DNA of 64,000 nt from Chamaecyparis obtusa (taxonomy: Eukaryota; Streptophyta; Pinopsida; Cupressales; Cupressaceae). The position numbers and the translations under genes were made by a program. The notes below the pieces were generated by a model. The model was not told the origin of the DNA. It did not search any database and worked only from the letters and a program-made list of their open reading frames with translations. Location: the NCBI GenBank assembly GCA_027943335.1, contig BSBK01006022.1, positions 310,001-374,000 of the forward strand. The letters run 5' to 3'. Positions 1 to 9,286 of this stretch are shown in pieces (the stretch's first letter is position 1; each line of letters opens with the position of its first letter).

Positions 1-167
1 TTCTTCGACAACTTCTTCAAAATGATCTTCCTTATATTCATCATCACTATCCTCTTTCAAGGTAGGCTTCTTCTTTCTCAATTCCTCTTGTAGGTTTTGC
101 AATTATTTCTGCAAAGCCCTAAAATCATCAAGACTAAATTCTCTAGTACTTTCCTCTTCCTCTGAGA
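1..167 (-). pseudogene. G2 gag fragment (N-terminal part, continues left of the window)
   Basis: Read leftward from 167, this continues the gag frame that begins with an ATG at 7320-7318 and is split by the G1 insertion. The product is short, acidic and probably coiled (SEEEES, LQEELRKKK, KEDSDDEY), as in the N-terminal part of plant Ty3/Gypsy gag before the Retrotrans_gag domain. A TAA at 105-103 interrupts it. No zinc knuckle or pol part is visible because the element runs off the left edge. The assignment rests on the adjoining leader, PBS and LTR at 7296-7738. Confidence 0.55.
163..167. repeat. Target-site duplication of G1, left copy (TGAGA)
   Basis: TGAGA directly before the left terminus of G1 is repeated at 7291-7295 directly after its right terminus. 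A 5-bp duplication is usual for Ty3/Gypsy integration and fixes both ends of the element. Confidence 0.9.
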
Positions 168-990
168 TGATGCAGGAGCATCCTGGGTGTAAGAGCAATC
201 TTGCATCACCCAAAAATATTTATGTTTTTATATTCAATAAGGGTTATTTTGTGCAGAGCTGCTATTTATGGAAAGTTACTATTTTTGGTAATTTTCGTAT
301 GTGCTCAGAATGATCTGATTTCTTTCTTGGAGGTTCATTTTGGTCATATAAGTCTGCCAGCAAAGTTTCATGGCTAGATTAGGTGTAGTTTTGAAGATAT
401 TGAAGATTTTCGGTATTGGCAGCAGGGTACAAAAACTTTGAACTCAGTTTTGAAGGCTTTAGAGGCCCCGGATGAGGTCAAAAATTTGGGTGACAAGCGC
501 TTGCGCTAGTCAAGCCTGTAGAGCGCTTCGTGGCGTTTTCGAAATGGGGTTATAATAGTCAATCGGGTCAACTGGTGATGACTTATGATCTTCGGAAGTC
601 GGGTCACCTGAAATGGCAGAAAATAATTTTCCTTCAAAATTTCTGTTCGGGTTTCAAAAGTTATCTTGAGCCGACTTTGATGTAATAAATTGAAAAATAA
701 AATAATTCTAAGTTTGGTCGGCCCTTAGGGCTAAATTTCTGGAACCTTCTCGGGCGGTGGAAATTGCCTATATAAGGAAGGCTGTATTATTGTCTTAGGC
801 AGTTCAGAATAATTCTGGGTAGTAGATCTGGGTAATAGCTCGAGGCTTTGTCCTACAGAATATTGTAAGGGAATGCCCATGTGGCTTTGCATATTGTAAT
901 TCTGAAAGTTTGTAATTCCACATTTGTGGAGATAATAAGAAGCCAATTTTCTGTTCTTGCATATTGTTGTTGTTTCTCTATTTCTGTTAT
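168..990 (+). repeat. G1 extra LTR copy, inverted (left arm of palindrome)
   Basis: A plus-oriented LTR beginning TGATGCAGG and lacking only its last 34 or so bases relative to the 857-bp right LTR. Positions 168-962 are the reverse complement of 991-1785: paired positions always sum to 1953, so there is no net indel over 795 bp. Positions 963-990 form the 28-nt loop. The copy ends abruptly at CTGTTAT, where it joins the opposite arm through an AT overlap. It carries its own TATA box at 768-777, pointing into the element. Confidence 0.9.
768..777 (+). promoter_or_regulatory. LTR TATA box in the inverted arm (rightward)
   Basis: CTATATAAGG matches a plant TATA box and is identical to the box in the other two LTR copies (1176-1185 and 6681-6690, minus). 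Here it faces right. A transcript from it would cross the loop, fold on the second arm, and then run antisense through pol and gag. Promoter activity is inferred. Confidence 0.5.
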
Positions 991-1785
991 ATGCAAGAAC
1001 AGAAAATTGGCTTCTTATTATCTCCACAAATGTGGAATTACAAACTTTCAGAATTATAATATGCAAAGCCACATGGGCATTCCCTTACAATATTCTGTAG
1101 GACAAAGCCTCGAGCTATTACCCAGATCTACTACCCAGAATTATTCTGAACTGCCTAAGACAATAATACAGCCTTCCTTATATAGGCAATTTCCACCGCC
1201 CGAGAAGGTTCCAAAAATTTAGCCCTAAGGGCCGACCAAACTTAGAATTATTTTATTTTTCAATTTATTACATCAAAGTCGACTCAAGATAACTTTTGAA
1301 ACCCGAACAAAAATTTTGAAGGAAAATTATTTTATGCCATTTCAGGTGACCCGACTTCCGAAGATCATAAGTCATCACCAGTTGACCCGATTGACTATTA
1401 TAACCCCATTTCGGAAACGCCACGAAGCGCTCTACAGGCTTGACTGGCGCAAGCGCCTGTCACCCAAATTTTCGACCTCATCCGGGGCCTCTAAAGCCTT
1501 CAAAACTGAGTTCGAAGTTTTTGTACCCTGCTGCCAATACCGAAAATCTTCAATATCTTCAAAACTACACCTGATCTAGCCATGAAACTTTGCTGGCAGA
1601 CTTATATGACCAAAATGAACCTCCAAGAAAGAAATCAGATCATTCTGAGCACATACGAAAATTACCAAAAATAGTAACTTTCCATAAATAGCAGCTCTGC
1701 ACAAAATAACCCTTATTGAATATAAAAACATAAATATTTTTGGGTGATGCAAGATTGCTCTTACACCCAGGATGCTCTTGCATCA
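991..1785 (-). repeat. G1 3' LTR (truncated; right arm of palindrome)
   Basis: A minus-oriented LTR copy next to the pol end, where the 3' LTR should be. It lacks about 60 bases of its outer (U5-side) end, where the inverted copy begins. It ends ...GCTCTTGCATCA at 1785. It differs from the right LTR at about ten sites, mostly transitions. TATA box CCTTATATAG (plus reading) at 1176-1185. The bases just inside (1786-1823) are not purine-rich on the minus strand, so I cannot point to a convincing polypurine tract. Confidence 0.88.
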
Positions 1786-1823
1786 GACACCCGGGGTAAT
1801 TTGAGAAGTGACCCTGTCACGAC

Positions 1824-4800
1824 TCAGGTGTGCAGAGGAAAACCAAGACGGTTAACCTCCTCCTTTGCTAGCCATGATGAATCTTCAACAGGTCGTCCTT
1901 TCCACTTGACCAGATATTCTTCATATGTCCTGTTCCTTGTGCTTCTGCCAACACGACTATCCAGTATATCTTCAATCTCCTTAGTGTCTGAACTAGTTGC
2001 TGGAATACTCCACTGTGCTGCTGTGATCTCATCTTCAACACCTCCTTCATGATACTCTGTCAGATCTGAAATGTTAAACACTGGTGAAATATTTAGCTCA
2101 GTAGGCAATTCTACCTCATATGCGTTTCCTAAATCATGTTTCTTCAATATCCTGCATGGTCCAAACTTCTTCATTTTCAGCTTGTTATATGTACCAACTG
2201 GAAACTGCTCCTTCTGCAAATGAACCATGACTTCATCACCAACCTGAAATTCCTTATACCTCCTTTTCTCATCTGCCTTAGCCTTATACTGTGCGTTCAT
2301 CTTGGTAATATGCTTCCTCACCTCCCCATGGATGTTCTTCAAGTGTTCTACAAAATCCTCAGCTTCAGCACTACTTATTTCTCCTTTATCTATCTTCCTC
2401 AATTCAGATGCATTTCTTGGACTACTTCCATATACAATCTGGAACGGTGATTTACCAGTGCTCCTGTTGATAGAATTATTGTATGCAAATTCCGCTTGTG
2501 GTAAAATCAAATCCCATCCTGCTGGCTTATCTCCAACCAAACATCTCAGCAAATTTCCCAAACTTCTATTCACCACCTCTGTCTGTCCATCAGTCTGTGG
2601 ATGATGTGATGAACTGAACTTCAAATCTGTCTTCAACTTCTTCCATAATGTACGCCAGAAATATCCAACAAACTTAGTGTCCCGATCTGAAACTATGGTC
2701 TTTGGCAAACCATGAAGTCTCACTACTTCTCTGAAAAACAATTCTGCTACATGAACAACATCATTAGTCTTCTTGCAGGGAATGAAATGTGCCATCTTTG
2801 AAAATCTGTCAACTACCACAAAAATTGAATCGTGTCCCCGCTGTGTCCTCGGTAAACCAAGAACAAAGTCCATGCTGATATCCTCCCAAGGCTTCTCTGG
2901 TACAGATAATGGCCGATACAATCTTGTATTTTGCTTCACTCCTTTTGCCATCTGACATACTCTGCAACTCTGTACAAACTTCTTCACATCTTGCTGTAAT
3001 TGTGGCCAATAATAATTTTCACTAACCAAAGAAAGAGTTTTGTCATGACCAAAATGTCCAGCCAATCCTCCACTATGCTTCTCCTTGATGAGATTCTCCC
3101 TCATAGAACTTCGTGGAATGCACAACTGACTCCCTCTGAATAGCATATCATCCTGGATGATGAAATCCAACCATTTCATCCTGTCTAGAGTAACAGGTTC
3201 TGTACAAGCTTTCCAAGCTTCACCAAAATCAGGATCCTCTGGATACAAATTCTTGAGTTCCTTGAACCCAACCACTTCAATCTGCATTTCTGTCAGCAAT
3301 AGTTGCCTTCTGCTAAGAGCATCTGCAACCCTATTAGACTTTCCACTCCTATGTTTCAAAACAAATGTATAACTCTGCAAAAACTCAACCCATTTCAAAT
3401 GCCTTTGATTCAATTTTCCTTGACTATTCAAATATTGCAAAGCTTGATGATCAGTATACAAAACAAACTCCTTAGGAAGCAGATAATGTCTCCACTTCTT
3501 TAATGTCTGAACTATAGCATAAAATTCCTGATCATAAACAGAATACTTCCTCTTGGCATCATTTAACTTCTCACTGAAATACGCAACAGGTTTACCTTCT
3601 TGGCTCATAACAGCTCCTATTGCAGTACCACTAGCATCACAATCTACTTGAAACACCTTATTGAAATCTAGAAGTGCTAAAACAGGTTGTTCTGTAACTT
3701 TTTGTTTCAACAATTGAAAACTCTTTTCTGCCCCATTAGTCCACTTAAACTCTTTTCTATCCCCTCTCATTGTTTCAGTCAAGGGTCCACAAATACTGCT
3801 AAAATTTTTGATAAACTTTCTGTAAAAGCTAGCTAGACCATGAAAAGATCTTACCTCAGTAGCACTCCTTGGAGTAGGCCATTCAAGGATAGCCTGTACC
3901 TTCTCTGGGTCCATTTTTAGACCTTCTGCTGAAACTACAAATCCCAAATACACTAACTCTTTCTTCACAAAACTGCACTTCTTCAAATTAATCAACAATT
4001 TCTCTTCTCTCAGCTTCTCAAATACCATACAAATATGCATCATATGCTCCTCCAATGTCTTACTAAAGATCAAAATATCATCTAGGTAAACAATGACAAA
4101 CTTACCTAGAAATTCTTTCATAACCTCGTTCATGAGCCGCATGAAAGTGCTCGATGCATTGGTTAGCCCAAAAGGCATGACTAACCACTCATATAGTCCT
4201 TCCTTTGTCTTGAAGGCAGTCTTCCATTCATCTCCTTCTCTGATCCGAATCTGATGATATCCACTTTTCAGATCTATCTTTGAGAAATACACAGCTCCAC
4301 TCAAACAGTCCATAATATCATCCATTCGTGGCAATGGAAACCTATACTTGATTGTGATCTTGTTTATTGCTCTGGAATCTGTACACATCCTCCATTCTTC
4401 ATTCTTCTTTGGTGCTAATATTGCTGGTACAGCACAGGGACTTAGACTCTCACGGATCAATCCTTTCTGTAACAGTTCATGTACTTGTCTGTTCAACTCC
4501 TCACTTTCTGCAGGTGTCATTCTGTGTGCTTCCTTATTCGGCAAACTCACTCCTGGGATCAAGTCCATCTGATGACCGATCTTCCTGACTGGTGGTAATC
4601 CATCAGGCACGTTATCGGATACAATATCCTGAAACTCATTCAACAAATCTGCAACTTCTACAGGAACATCTTCTACTTCCTCTTTACCAGCTTTTGGAAT
4701 TAAAGAAAAACATACATGCTCATGCCTCATACCATCTAAGAAATTTCTTCCATCAACAAATGTTATTCTTGCATTACCACATACCTTTTCTTCGGTCTCC

Positions 4801-5225
4801 TTCAATGGTTTTAGCTTATGTCGCACTCCATCCTTTGTCAGGGAATAGGTATTCGCACGACCATCATGTACAGCACATCTGTCAAACTGCCATGGTCTAC
4901 CCAACAACATATGACATGCATCCATAGATATGATATCACACAATACCTCATCTTGGTATCCGCCAATCTTGAACTTCACCAGGCATTGTTCATTGACCAT
5001 GACCTTGTGGTCATCCTGTACCCAGGCAATCCGATATGGATGTGGGTGTTTCTGTCTCTTGAGCTTCAACTTTGTCACCATCTCTTCTGACACCAAATTG
5101 TCAGTGCTTCCACTATCGATAATCACATCACAACATTTACCTTCACACTTGCACCTGGTGCGAAACAAGCTCCTCCTTTGCTCGGGTTCATTCTCACCAC
5201 TCAACAGGACTCTTCTGTTAATCAA
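1824..5225 (-). CDS. G1 pol: protease, RT, RNase H, integrase, chromodomain
   Basis: An open frame of 1,133 codons; the ATG at 5225 is only the first Met after a stop, since the frame continues upstream into gag. Domains in order: retropepsin with DSGSTDNLV near residue 38; RT with KIDLKSGYHQIRI and the catalytic YLDD (YLDDILIF) near residue 380; RNase H with DASGTAIGAV and YTDHQAL; an HHCC integrase zinc finger ending CRVCQMAKG; a DDE core including HPQTDGQTE; and a C-terminal chromodomain (YLVKWKGRPVEDSSW). The chromodomain places it among plant chromoviruses, whose integrases target chromatin. All pol catalytic motifs I checked are present, making this the best-preserved pol in the window. 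Expression would need passage of the two upstream stops. Confidence 0.92.
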   Translation of the reverse strand: MINRRVLLSGENEPEQRRSLFRTRCKCEGKCCDVIIDSGSTDNLVSEEMVTKLKLKRQKHPHPYRIAWVQDDHKVMVNEQCLVKFKIGGYQDEVLCDIISMDACHMLLGRPWQFDRCAVHDGRANTYSLTKDGVRHKLKPLKETEEKVCGNARITFVDGRNFLDGMRHEHVCFSLIPKAGKEEVEDVPVEVADLLNEFQDIVSDNVPDGLPPVRKIGHQMDLIPGVSLPNKEAHRMTPAESEELNRQVHELLQKGLIRESLSPCAVPAILAPKKNEEWRMCTDSRAINKITIKYRFPLPRMDDIMDCLSGAVYFSKIDLKSGYHQIRIREGDEWKTAFKTKEGLYEWLVMPFGLTNASSTFMRLMNEVMKEFLGKFVIVYLDDILIFSKTLEEHMMHICMVFEKLREEKLLINLKKCSFVKKELVYLGFVVSAEGLKMDPEKVQAILEWPTPRSATEVRSFHGLASFYRKFIKNFSSICGPLTETMRGDRKEFKWTNGAEKSFQLLKQKVTEQPVLALLDFNKVFQVDCDASGTAIGAVMSQEGKPVAYFSEKLNDAKRKYSVYDQEFYAIVQTLKKWRHYLLPKEFVLYTDHQALQYLNSQGKLNQRHLKWVEFLQSYTFVLKHRSGKSNRVADALSRRQLLLTEMQIEVVGFKELKNLYPEDPDFGEAWKACTEPVTLDRMKWLDFIIQDDMLFRGSQLCIPRSSMRENLIKEKHSGGLAGHFGHDKTLSLVSENYYWPQLQQDVKKFVQSCRVCQMAKGVKQNTRLYRPLSVPEKPWEDISMDFVLGLPRTQRGHDSIFVVVDRFSKMAHFIPCKKTNDVVHVAELFFREVVRLHGLPKTIVSDRDTKFVGYFWRTLWKKLKTDLKFSSSHHPQTDGQTEVVNRSLGNLLRCLVGDKPAGWDLILPQAEFAYNNSINRSTGKSPFQIVYGSSPRNASELRKIDKGEISSAEAEDFVEHLKNIHGEVRKHITKMNAQYKAKADEKRRYKEFQVGDEVMVHLQKEQFPVGTYNKLKMKKFGPCRILKKHDLGNAYEVELPTELNISPVFNISDLTEYHEGGVEDEITAAQWSIPATSSDTKEIEDILDSRVGRSTRNRTYEEYLVKWKGRPVEDSSWLAKEEVNRLGFPLHT

Positions 5226-5627
5226 CGTTTCTCCTCTTTCAGCATCTTCAGAATTTGATGATCTGGCATCTTCATCTACAGGTGCAATTCTAGCCTGGCC
5301 TTCATTTCTCCTGTCTGTTCTGCCTTGGCACTGAGGACATTAAAATGCCCTATGACCTTCTTCTCCACAGTGAAAACATGTTCCACGGAAGCTACCTCTT
5401 CCAGATCCTTGTCCTCTTCCTCTTCCTCTTTGATCTCTATTATTCTGATCCTGGAAGCGATTGGAATTATTTCCTCGCTGATTCTGACTGCTACTGGCCT
5501 CATCCTTCTTTTTCGGATCTTCATTTCGGACACCATATGACCGTCCACCAGATCGTCCACCGCGACCTCTTCCGTTTTGTCTGCTCTCAAACTTCTTGTT
5601 CAGCTTTTCCTCTACTTTTAGGGCAAA
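5226..5627 (-). pseudogene. G1 gag-pol joint with zinc knuckle, interrupted by a stop
   Basis: Same frame as gag and pol, lying between the stop after gag and the first Met of pol. It encodes a basic, Arg/Gly/Gln-rich stretch (RGRGRGQGSGRG) and a single CCHC knuckle, CFHCGEEGH...C, typical of nucleocapsid. An in-frame TAA at 5342-5340 falls inside the knuckle, four codons after the His, where relatives usually have Lys. With the TAG at 5630-5628 these are the only two breaks I found from 6362 to 1824. Confidence 0.8.
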
Positions 5628-6362
5628 CTAGTATGCCTCTTCAATACTGTTCATTCGAACCAGATTCAGCTCCTCCTGAATACTTGGCCTTAACCCATTA
5701 AGGTATCGGGCAAGTTTCTCCTTATCAGCTTCTGCATGGCCTGTTCTGATGAGAAGTCGATAGAACTCCTCTGTATACTCCTGAACAGATCTTCCTGCTT
5801 GCTTCAAACTCTGCATTTTCTTCAGTAGGTCAAGCTCATAATCAACAGGAATGAACTGTCGCTTCAATTTATCCACCATCCGATCCCATCTCGTGATTTT
5901 CTCCTTTCCCCTTCTATTTCGCTCCAACTGAATCTCTTGCCACCATATCTTCGCATGACCTTTCAGTCTGGCCTTCGCAAATTTGACCCTATCAAGATCC
6001 TCAACATCTTCATACTCAAAATATTCTTCACATTCATTGATCCAGTCGATCAATTCCTCTGGGTTAAAATTTCCAGAAAATGTAGGAACCTCAATCTTAG
6101 GTCTTTTCCCAATCTTGAAAATCGCCCGAAAAAGTCTTTCTTCCTCCTGGTTCACAATTTCAACTTCTCCTTCTTGATATTCTTCTTCAGCTTCATCCTC
6201 GCTTTCGTCTCCGACATTAAGATTCATTCCTCTGTGAATCTCTTCTTGCAGTGCTCGCACTTGTCTCTGCAGCTCTCTAACCTCAGGTGTTACAACACCA
6301 GCTCTTCCGCCACGTTCCCTTCGTGGAGGCATTTTCGCGATGCGCGCTGAAACCCTAGCCAC
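5628..6362 (-). pseudogene. G1 gag (capsid part), ends at a premature TAG
   Basis: 244 codons from an ATG at 6362; a second Met at 6332 (MPPRRERGG) is an equally good start. An acidic coiled N-terminus is followed by a Retrotrans_gag domain (about residues 95-240) with LIDWINECEEYFEYE, LKGHAKIWW and RWDRMVDKLKRQF. The reading stops at TAG 5630-5628, after IEEAY, where related gags usually have Gln followed by ALK-EEKL. The frame then continues through the knuckle into pol, so this is a nonsense mutation rather than a natural gag end. The same codon is TAG in G4 (13139-13137). Confidence 0.88.
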
Positions 6363-6419
6363 GGTCCTGGTGCAAACTGCCTCACAGTCGGCGATCTATT
6401 TACACACTCAAGAACTCCT

Positions 6420-6431
6420 GCTCTGATACCA
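6420..6431 (-). other. G1 primer-binding site (tRNA-Met type)
   Basis: Minus strand TGGTATCAGAGC, two bases inside the 5' LTR, complementary to the 3' end of plant initiator tRNA-Met. This is the usual PBS of plant LTR elements and marks where minus-strand DNA synthesis starts. Confidence 0.85.
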
Positions 6432-6433
6432 CT

Positions 6434-7290
6434 TGATGAAGGGTGCTCCCCTTAATACCACAAACACATAACAGAAATAGAGAAACAACAACAATATGCA
6501 AGAACAGAAAATTGGCTTCTTATTATCTCCACAAATGTGGAATTACAAACTTTCAGAATTACAATATGCAAAGCCACATGGGCATTCCCTTACAATATTC
6601 TATAGGACAAAGCCTCGAGCTATTACCCAGATCTACTACCCAGAATTATTCTGAACTGCCTAAGACAATAATACAGCCTTCCTTATATAGGCAATTTCCA
6701 CCGCCCGAGAAGGTTCCAAAAATTTAGCCCTAAGGGCCGACCAAACTTAGAATTATTTTATTTTTCAATTTATTACATCAAAGTCGGCTCAAGATAACTT
6801 TTGAAACCCGAACAGAAATTTTGAAGGAAAATTATTTTCTGCCATTTCAGGTGACCTGACTTCTGAAGATCATAAGTCATCACCAGTTGACCCGATTGAC
6901 TATTATAACCCCATTTCGGAAACGCCACGAAGCGCTCTACAGGCTTGACTGGCGCAAGCGCTCGTCACCCAAATTTTCAACCTCATCCGGGGCCTCTAAA
7001 GCCTTCAAAACTGAGTTCGAAGTTTTTGTACCCTGCTGCCAATACCGAAAATCTTCAATATCTTCAAAACTACACCTGATCTAGCCATGAAACTTTGCTG
7101 GCAGACTTATATGACCAAAATGAACCTCCAAGAAAGAAATCAGATCATTCTGAGCACATACGAAAATTACCAAAAATAGTAACTTTCCATAAATAGCAGC
7201 TCTGCACAAAATAACCCTTATTGAATATAAAAACATAAATATTTTTGGGTGATGCAAGATTGCTCTTACACCCAGGATGCTCCTGCATCA
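6434..7290 (-). repeat. G1 5' LTR, complete (857 bp)
   Basis: The only complete LTR copy of G1, running TGATGAAGG...CCTGCATCA on the plus strand with TGATG/CATCA terminal inversions. It is bounded by the PBS on the left and the TGAGA duplication on the right. A TATA box (CCTTATATAG, plus reading) lies at 6681-6690, directing transcription leftward into gag-pol. Confidence 0.92.
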
Positions 7291-7295
7291 TGAGA
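7291..7295. repeat. Target-site duplication of G1, right copy (TGAGA)
   Basis: Matches 163-167 exactly and abuts the end of the 5' LTR at 7290. Confidence 0.9.
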
Positions 7296-7420
7296 TCTCA
7301 TGATTTCTCCTCAAAGGCATCTTCAAATAAGATCTAGACACAAACACTCAAGATCCACTCAGCTCCAATAGGAACAAAATTTTCTCAAATAGGAACAAAC
7401 TTCACTCTGATACCACCTAA
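7296..7420 (-). other. G2 gag start, leader and primer-binding site
   Basis: Minus strand, between the G2 5' LTR and the G1 insertion. The PBS TGGTATCAGAGT is at 7415-7404, five bases inside the LTR start at 7421. A leader of about 85 nt follows, then an ATG at 7320-7318 that opens the gag frame (MPLRRNHEIS). The frame is broken by G1 after ten codons and resumes at 167. Confidence 0.7.
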
Positions 7421-7738
7421 TGCAATCAAGGCTGGTGGTTCCAATTAAGGACTGCCTAACCTTGCATCCAACTAATATGCAATGGAAATATAGAGTAACA
7501 ATAACAGATCTAAAACAAAACAGAAGTCTTTATTCATCAAATCACCAATTAAATGCAATGTGTTGGCCTATAAGGCCTTCCTGGTTACAACCAGATACAA
7601 AGAAAGTAACAGTCTACAAGATCGCATAGGATCAAAATATTTTCCACAACATCAGCCTTCAGCTAGTCCATGTCTGCAACACACAACATAATGGTAGGCA
7701 TCCAGGAAAGATCTAAACTTGTACTCAAACTTCCAAGT
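7421..7738 (-). repeat. G2 5' LTR, left part (split by C1)
   Basis: Begins TGCAATCAAGG directly after the PBS region and runs to the C1 insertion. It continues at 20987 after C1, giving a rejoined LTR of about 961 bp that ends CTCCTACATCA at 21624. No gene is seen in it. The rest of G2 lies left of the window. Confidence 0.75.
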
Positions 7739-7743
7739 AATCT
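7739..7743. repeat. Target-site duplication of C1, left copy (AATCT)
   Basis: AATCT lies directly before the C1 5' LTR and again at 20982-20986 directly after its 3' LTR, 13.2 kb away. Confidence 0.9.
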
Positions 7744-9222
7744 TGATGAACTACAATTGATTTAGAACCTAATTGAACATCTATGATTAGAGATCACCGA
7801 GTTGCTGATTAGATATGTAATATGATTAAATCAGTAATATGTTGTCATTGATGTCAATTAGTTTGACAACACTTATCTTGTAAGTTACAATACCTAAACA
7901 TTTGTAGAAAAGGAGTAAAAGAGATGAAGAACAAAAATATCTACATGAGGAAGATGTATATGACAGATGAGGATAAGGAATACATTGGGTAAATTTTTAA
8001 ATGAGTCTATGACCCTATGTTATTGACTTGATTATGTTTCATTCATCTATGATGAGGAAAAGAGCTAAAAGACACAAGGCAATGTGGTCGGTTGATGAAG
8101 CATCATAGTATACATTGAGCAGTGTAATGTATACTGAGCATAATATAAACCAAGATTTTTCTCACCGAAAAATTTCTTTGTTAACCAAGTAGGAGAAAGG
8201 AACTAAATGATTAGTTTAGCCGATAAGGATTGATGAGCTATAAAGTGCCTTGAAATTAGAGATAGAGATAATGTTTGTTATGAAGATCAACGGTTAACAT
8301 AATTCAAGGAAGATCTAAAGGATGGAATCAAAATTTTTTACTGGCACATCAACTGAGGAAGGTTTAAGTGGCAAAATGGATGAAGGAGAATAAGCGGAAA
8401 AATATTGTGGAGGAGAAGAAAATGGTTTACTTGTCTATTTAAGAGACTAGCGTTTCATTATGAAACTCATGCTGGAAGGAGACTGTAGAATTATTGCATG
8501 AACAAGCTTCATGTATGCCTGATCAAACCGGTTAAGGAGAACCGAACTGCAAAGTTTACCAAGTGTCAGAAAGCTATTACTGAGCGACAGTAAGTCATTG
8601 ATTATTGTTGATATAGAATTGATATATTGATCAAAGGATTTGAATGAGCTTAACATAGATTTGATAATCTACAATTGAAGTTATATTGTAATTAGATCAC
8701 CTACTATTACATTTTAACCATTGTATACAGACAAATCTCTTAATAGAGTGGACTAGGAAAGTCTTATATGTATCATTCATAGAATGAACATTGTTATCCT
8801 GTCAACCCCATAGTGAATGTTGGTTGGACAATAACGGTTAGTCTAAAATCCTCTAACAAGGTCACACCTCATAGTGTGTTTGTAACCTTTAACAGGGTTG
8901 GGTCTTCACTGACCTCACCTCAGAAGAGTGAAATTTTTTTGGGTTGCTGGTCCCAGGTGGTTTTTCCCTTCACAGGGTTTCCATGTTAAATCTTTTGTGT
9001 TATGTGTTCATTGTGGTGATTATTTGTTATCATACTTTACATATTTCATGTTGGATTTGATCGGTAATCATTATATATTATTGGCTGGTAATCAGTAAAA
9101 GCATAGACAATATAGTATTTAATGTTACCAAGCTGCAGAAAGTTGAGTAAATTGTTTTGGATTATACATTTTGAATTGGGATTGTGGATAACTAATTCAA
9201 CCCCCTCTTAGTTATTCTAACA
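7744..9222 (+). repeat. C1 5' LTR (1,479 bp)
   Basis: Starts TGATGAACTACAA and ends TTATTCTAACA, matching the 3' LTR at 19502-20981. It contains a degenerate TATA (CTATTTAAGAGAC near 8437), where C4 has CTATATAAGAGAC, a perfect 10-bp inverted repeat at 8107-8135, and a C-rich CCCCCTCTTAGTTATTCTAACA-type terminus. No gene lies in it. Confidence 0.9.
8107..8135. repeat. Short perfect hairpin in the C1 LTR
   Basis: AGTATACATT and AATGTATACT form a perfect 10-bp stem around a 9-nt loop. The same U3 area of the other LTR copies keeps a weaker version (TATACAC...GTGTATA in C4 near 46855). Confidence 0.6.
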
Positions 9223-9224
9223 AT

Positions 9225-9236
9225 TGGTACTAGATC
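9225..9236 (+). other. C1 primer-binding site (degenerate)
   Basis: TGGTACTAGATC follows the LTR end by two bases. It is a mutated form of TGGTATCAGAGC, which is intact at the same place in C4 (47971-47982). Confidence 0.7.
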
Positions 9237-9286
9237 TTTGGTTGCTTGGAATAGAGTTTTAAGGACTTCAGCACAAAGGTCTCAAA

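Larger units (their letters stand above)
168..7290 (-). mobile_element. G1: Ty3/Gypsy chromovirus with a palindromic 3' end
   Basis: A nearly complete LTR retrotransposon on the minus strand. From right to left it has a 5' LTR (6434-7290), a tRNA-Met-type PBS, gag, protease, RT, RNase H, integrase with a C-terminal chromodomain, and a 3' LTR. The 3' LTR is abnormal: it is cut short and joined to an inverted LTR copy, so both ends of the insertion carry the same U3 terminus (TGATGCAGGAGCATCC). The whole structure lies within a TGAGA duplication, so it appears to have integrated as one unit. The LTR copies differ at only about ten positions by eye, so the insertion is fairly young. It sits in the gag of G2. 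Two in-frame stops break the polyprotein. Confidence 0.9.

Noticed and set aside
731..1222. Two overlapping 113-codon frames with almost the same protein on opposite strands
   Set aside because: They are the two arms of the LTR palindrome read from either side (the same frame appears at 6443-6727 in the intact LTR). No codon signal or family match.
5276..5701. Minus frame 5276-5590 and plus frames 5325-5701
   Set aside because: Shadow frames of the Arg/Gly/Gln-rich gag-pol joint of G1; the real frame has the CCHC knuckle and continues into pol.
6420..6431. tRNA-Met gene fragments at the TGGTATCAGAGC sites
   Set aside because: Each is a 12-base primer-binding site next to an LTR; no cloverleaf surrounds any of them.
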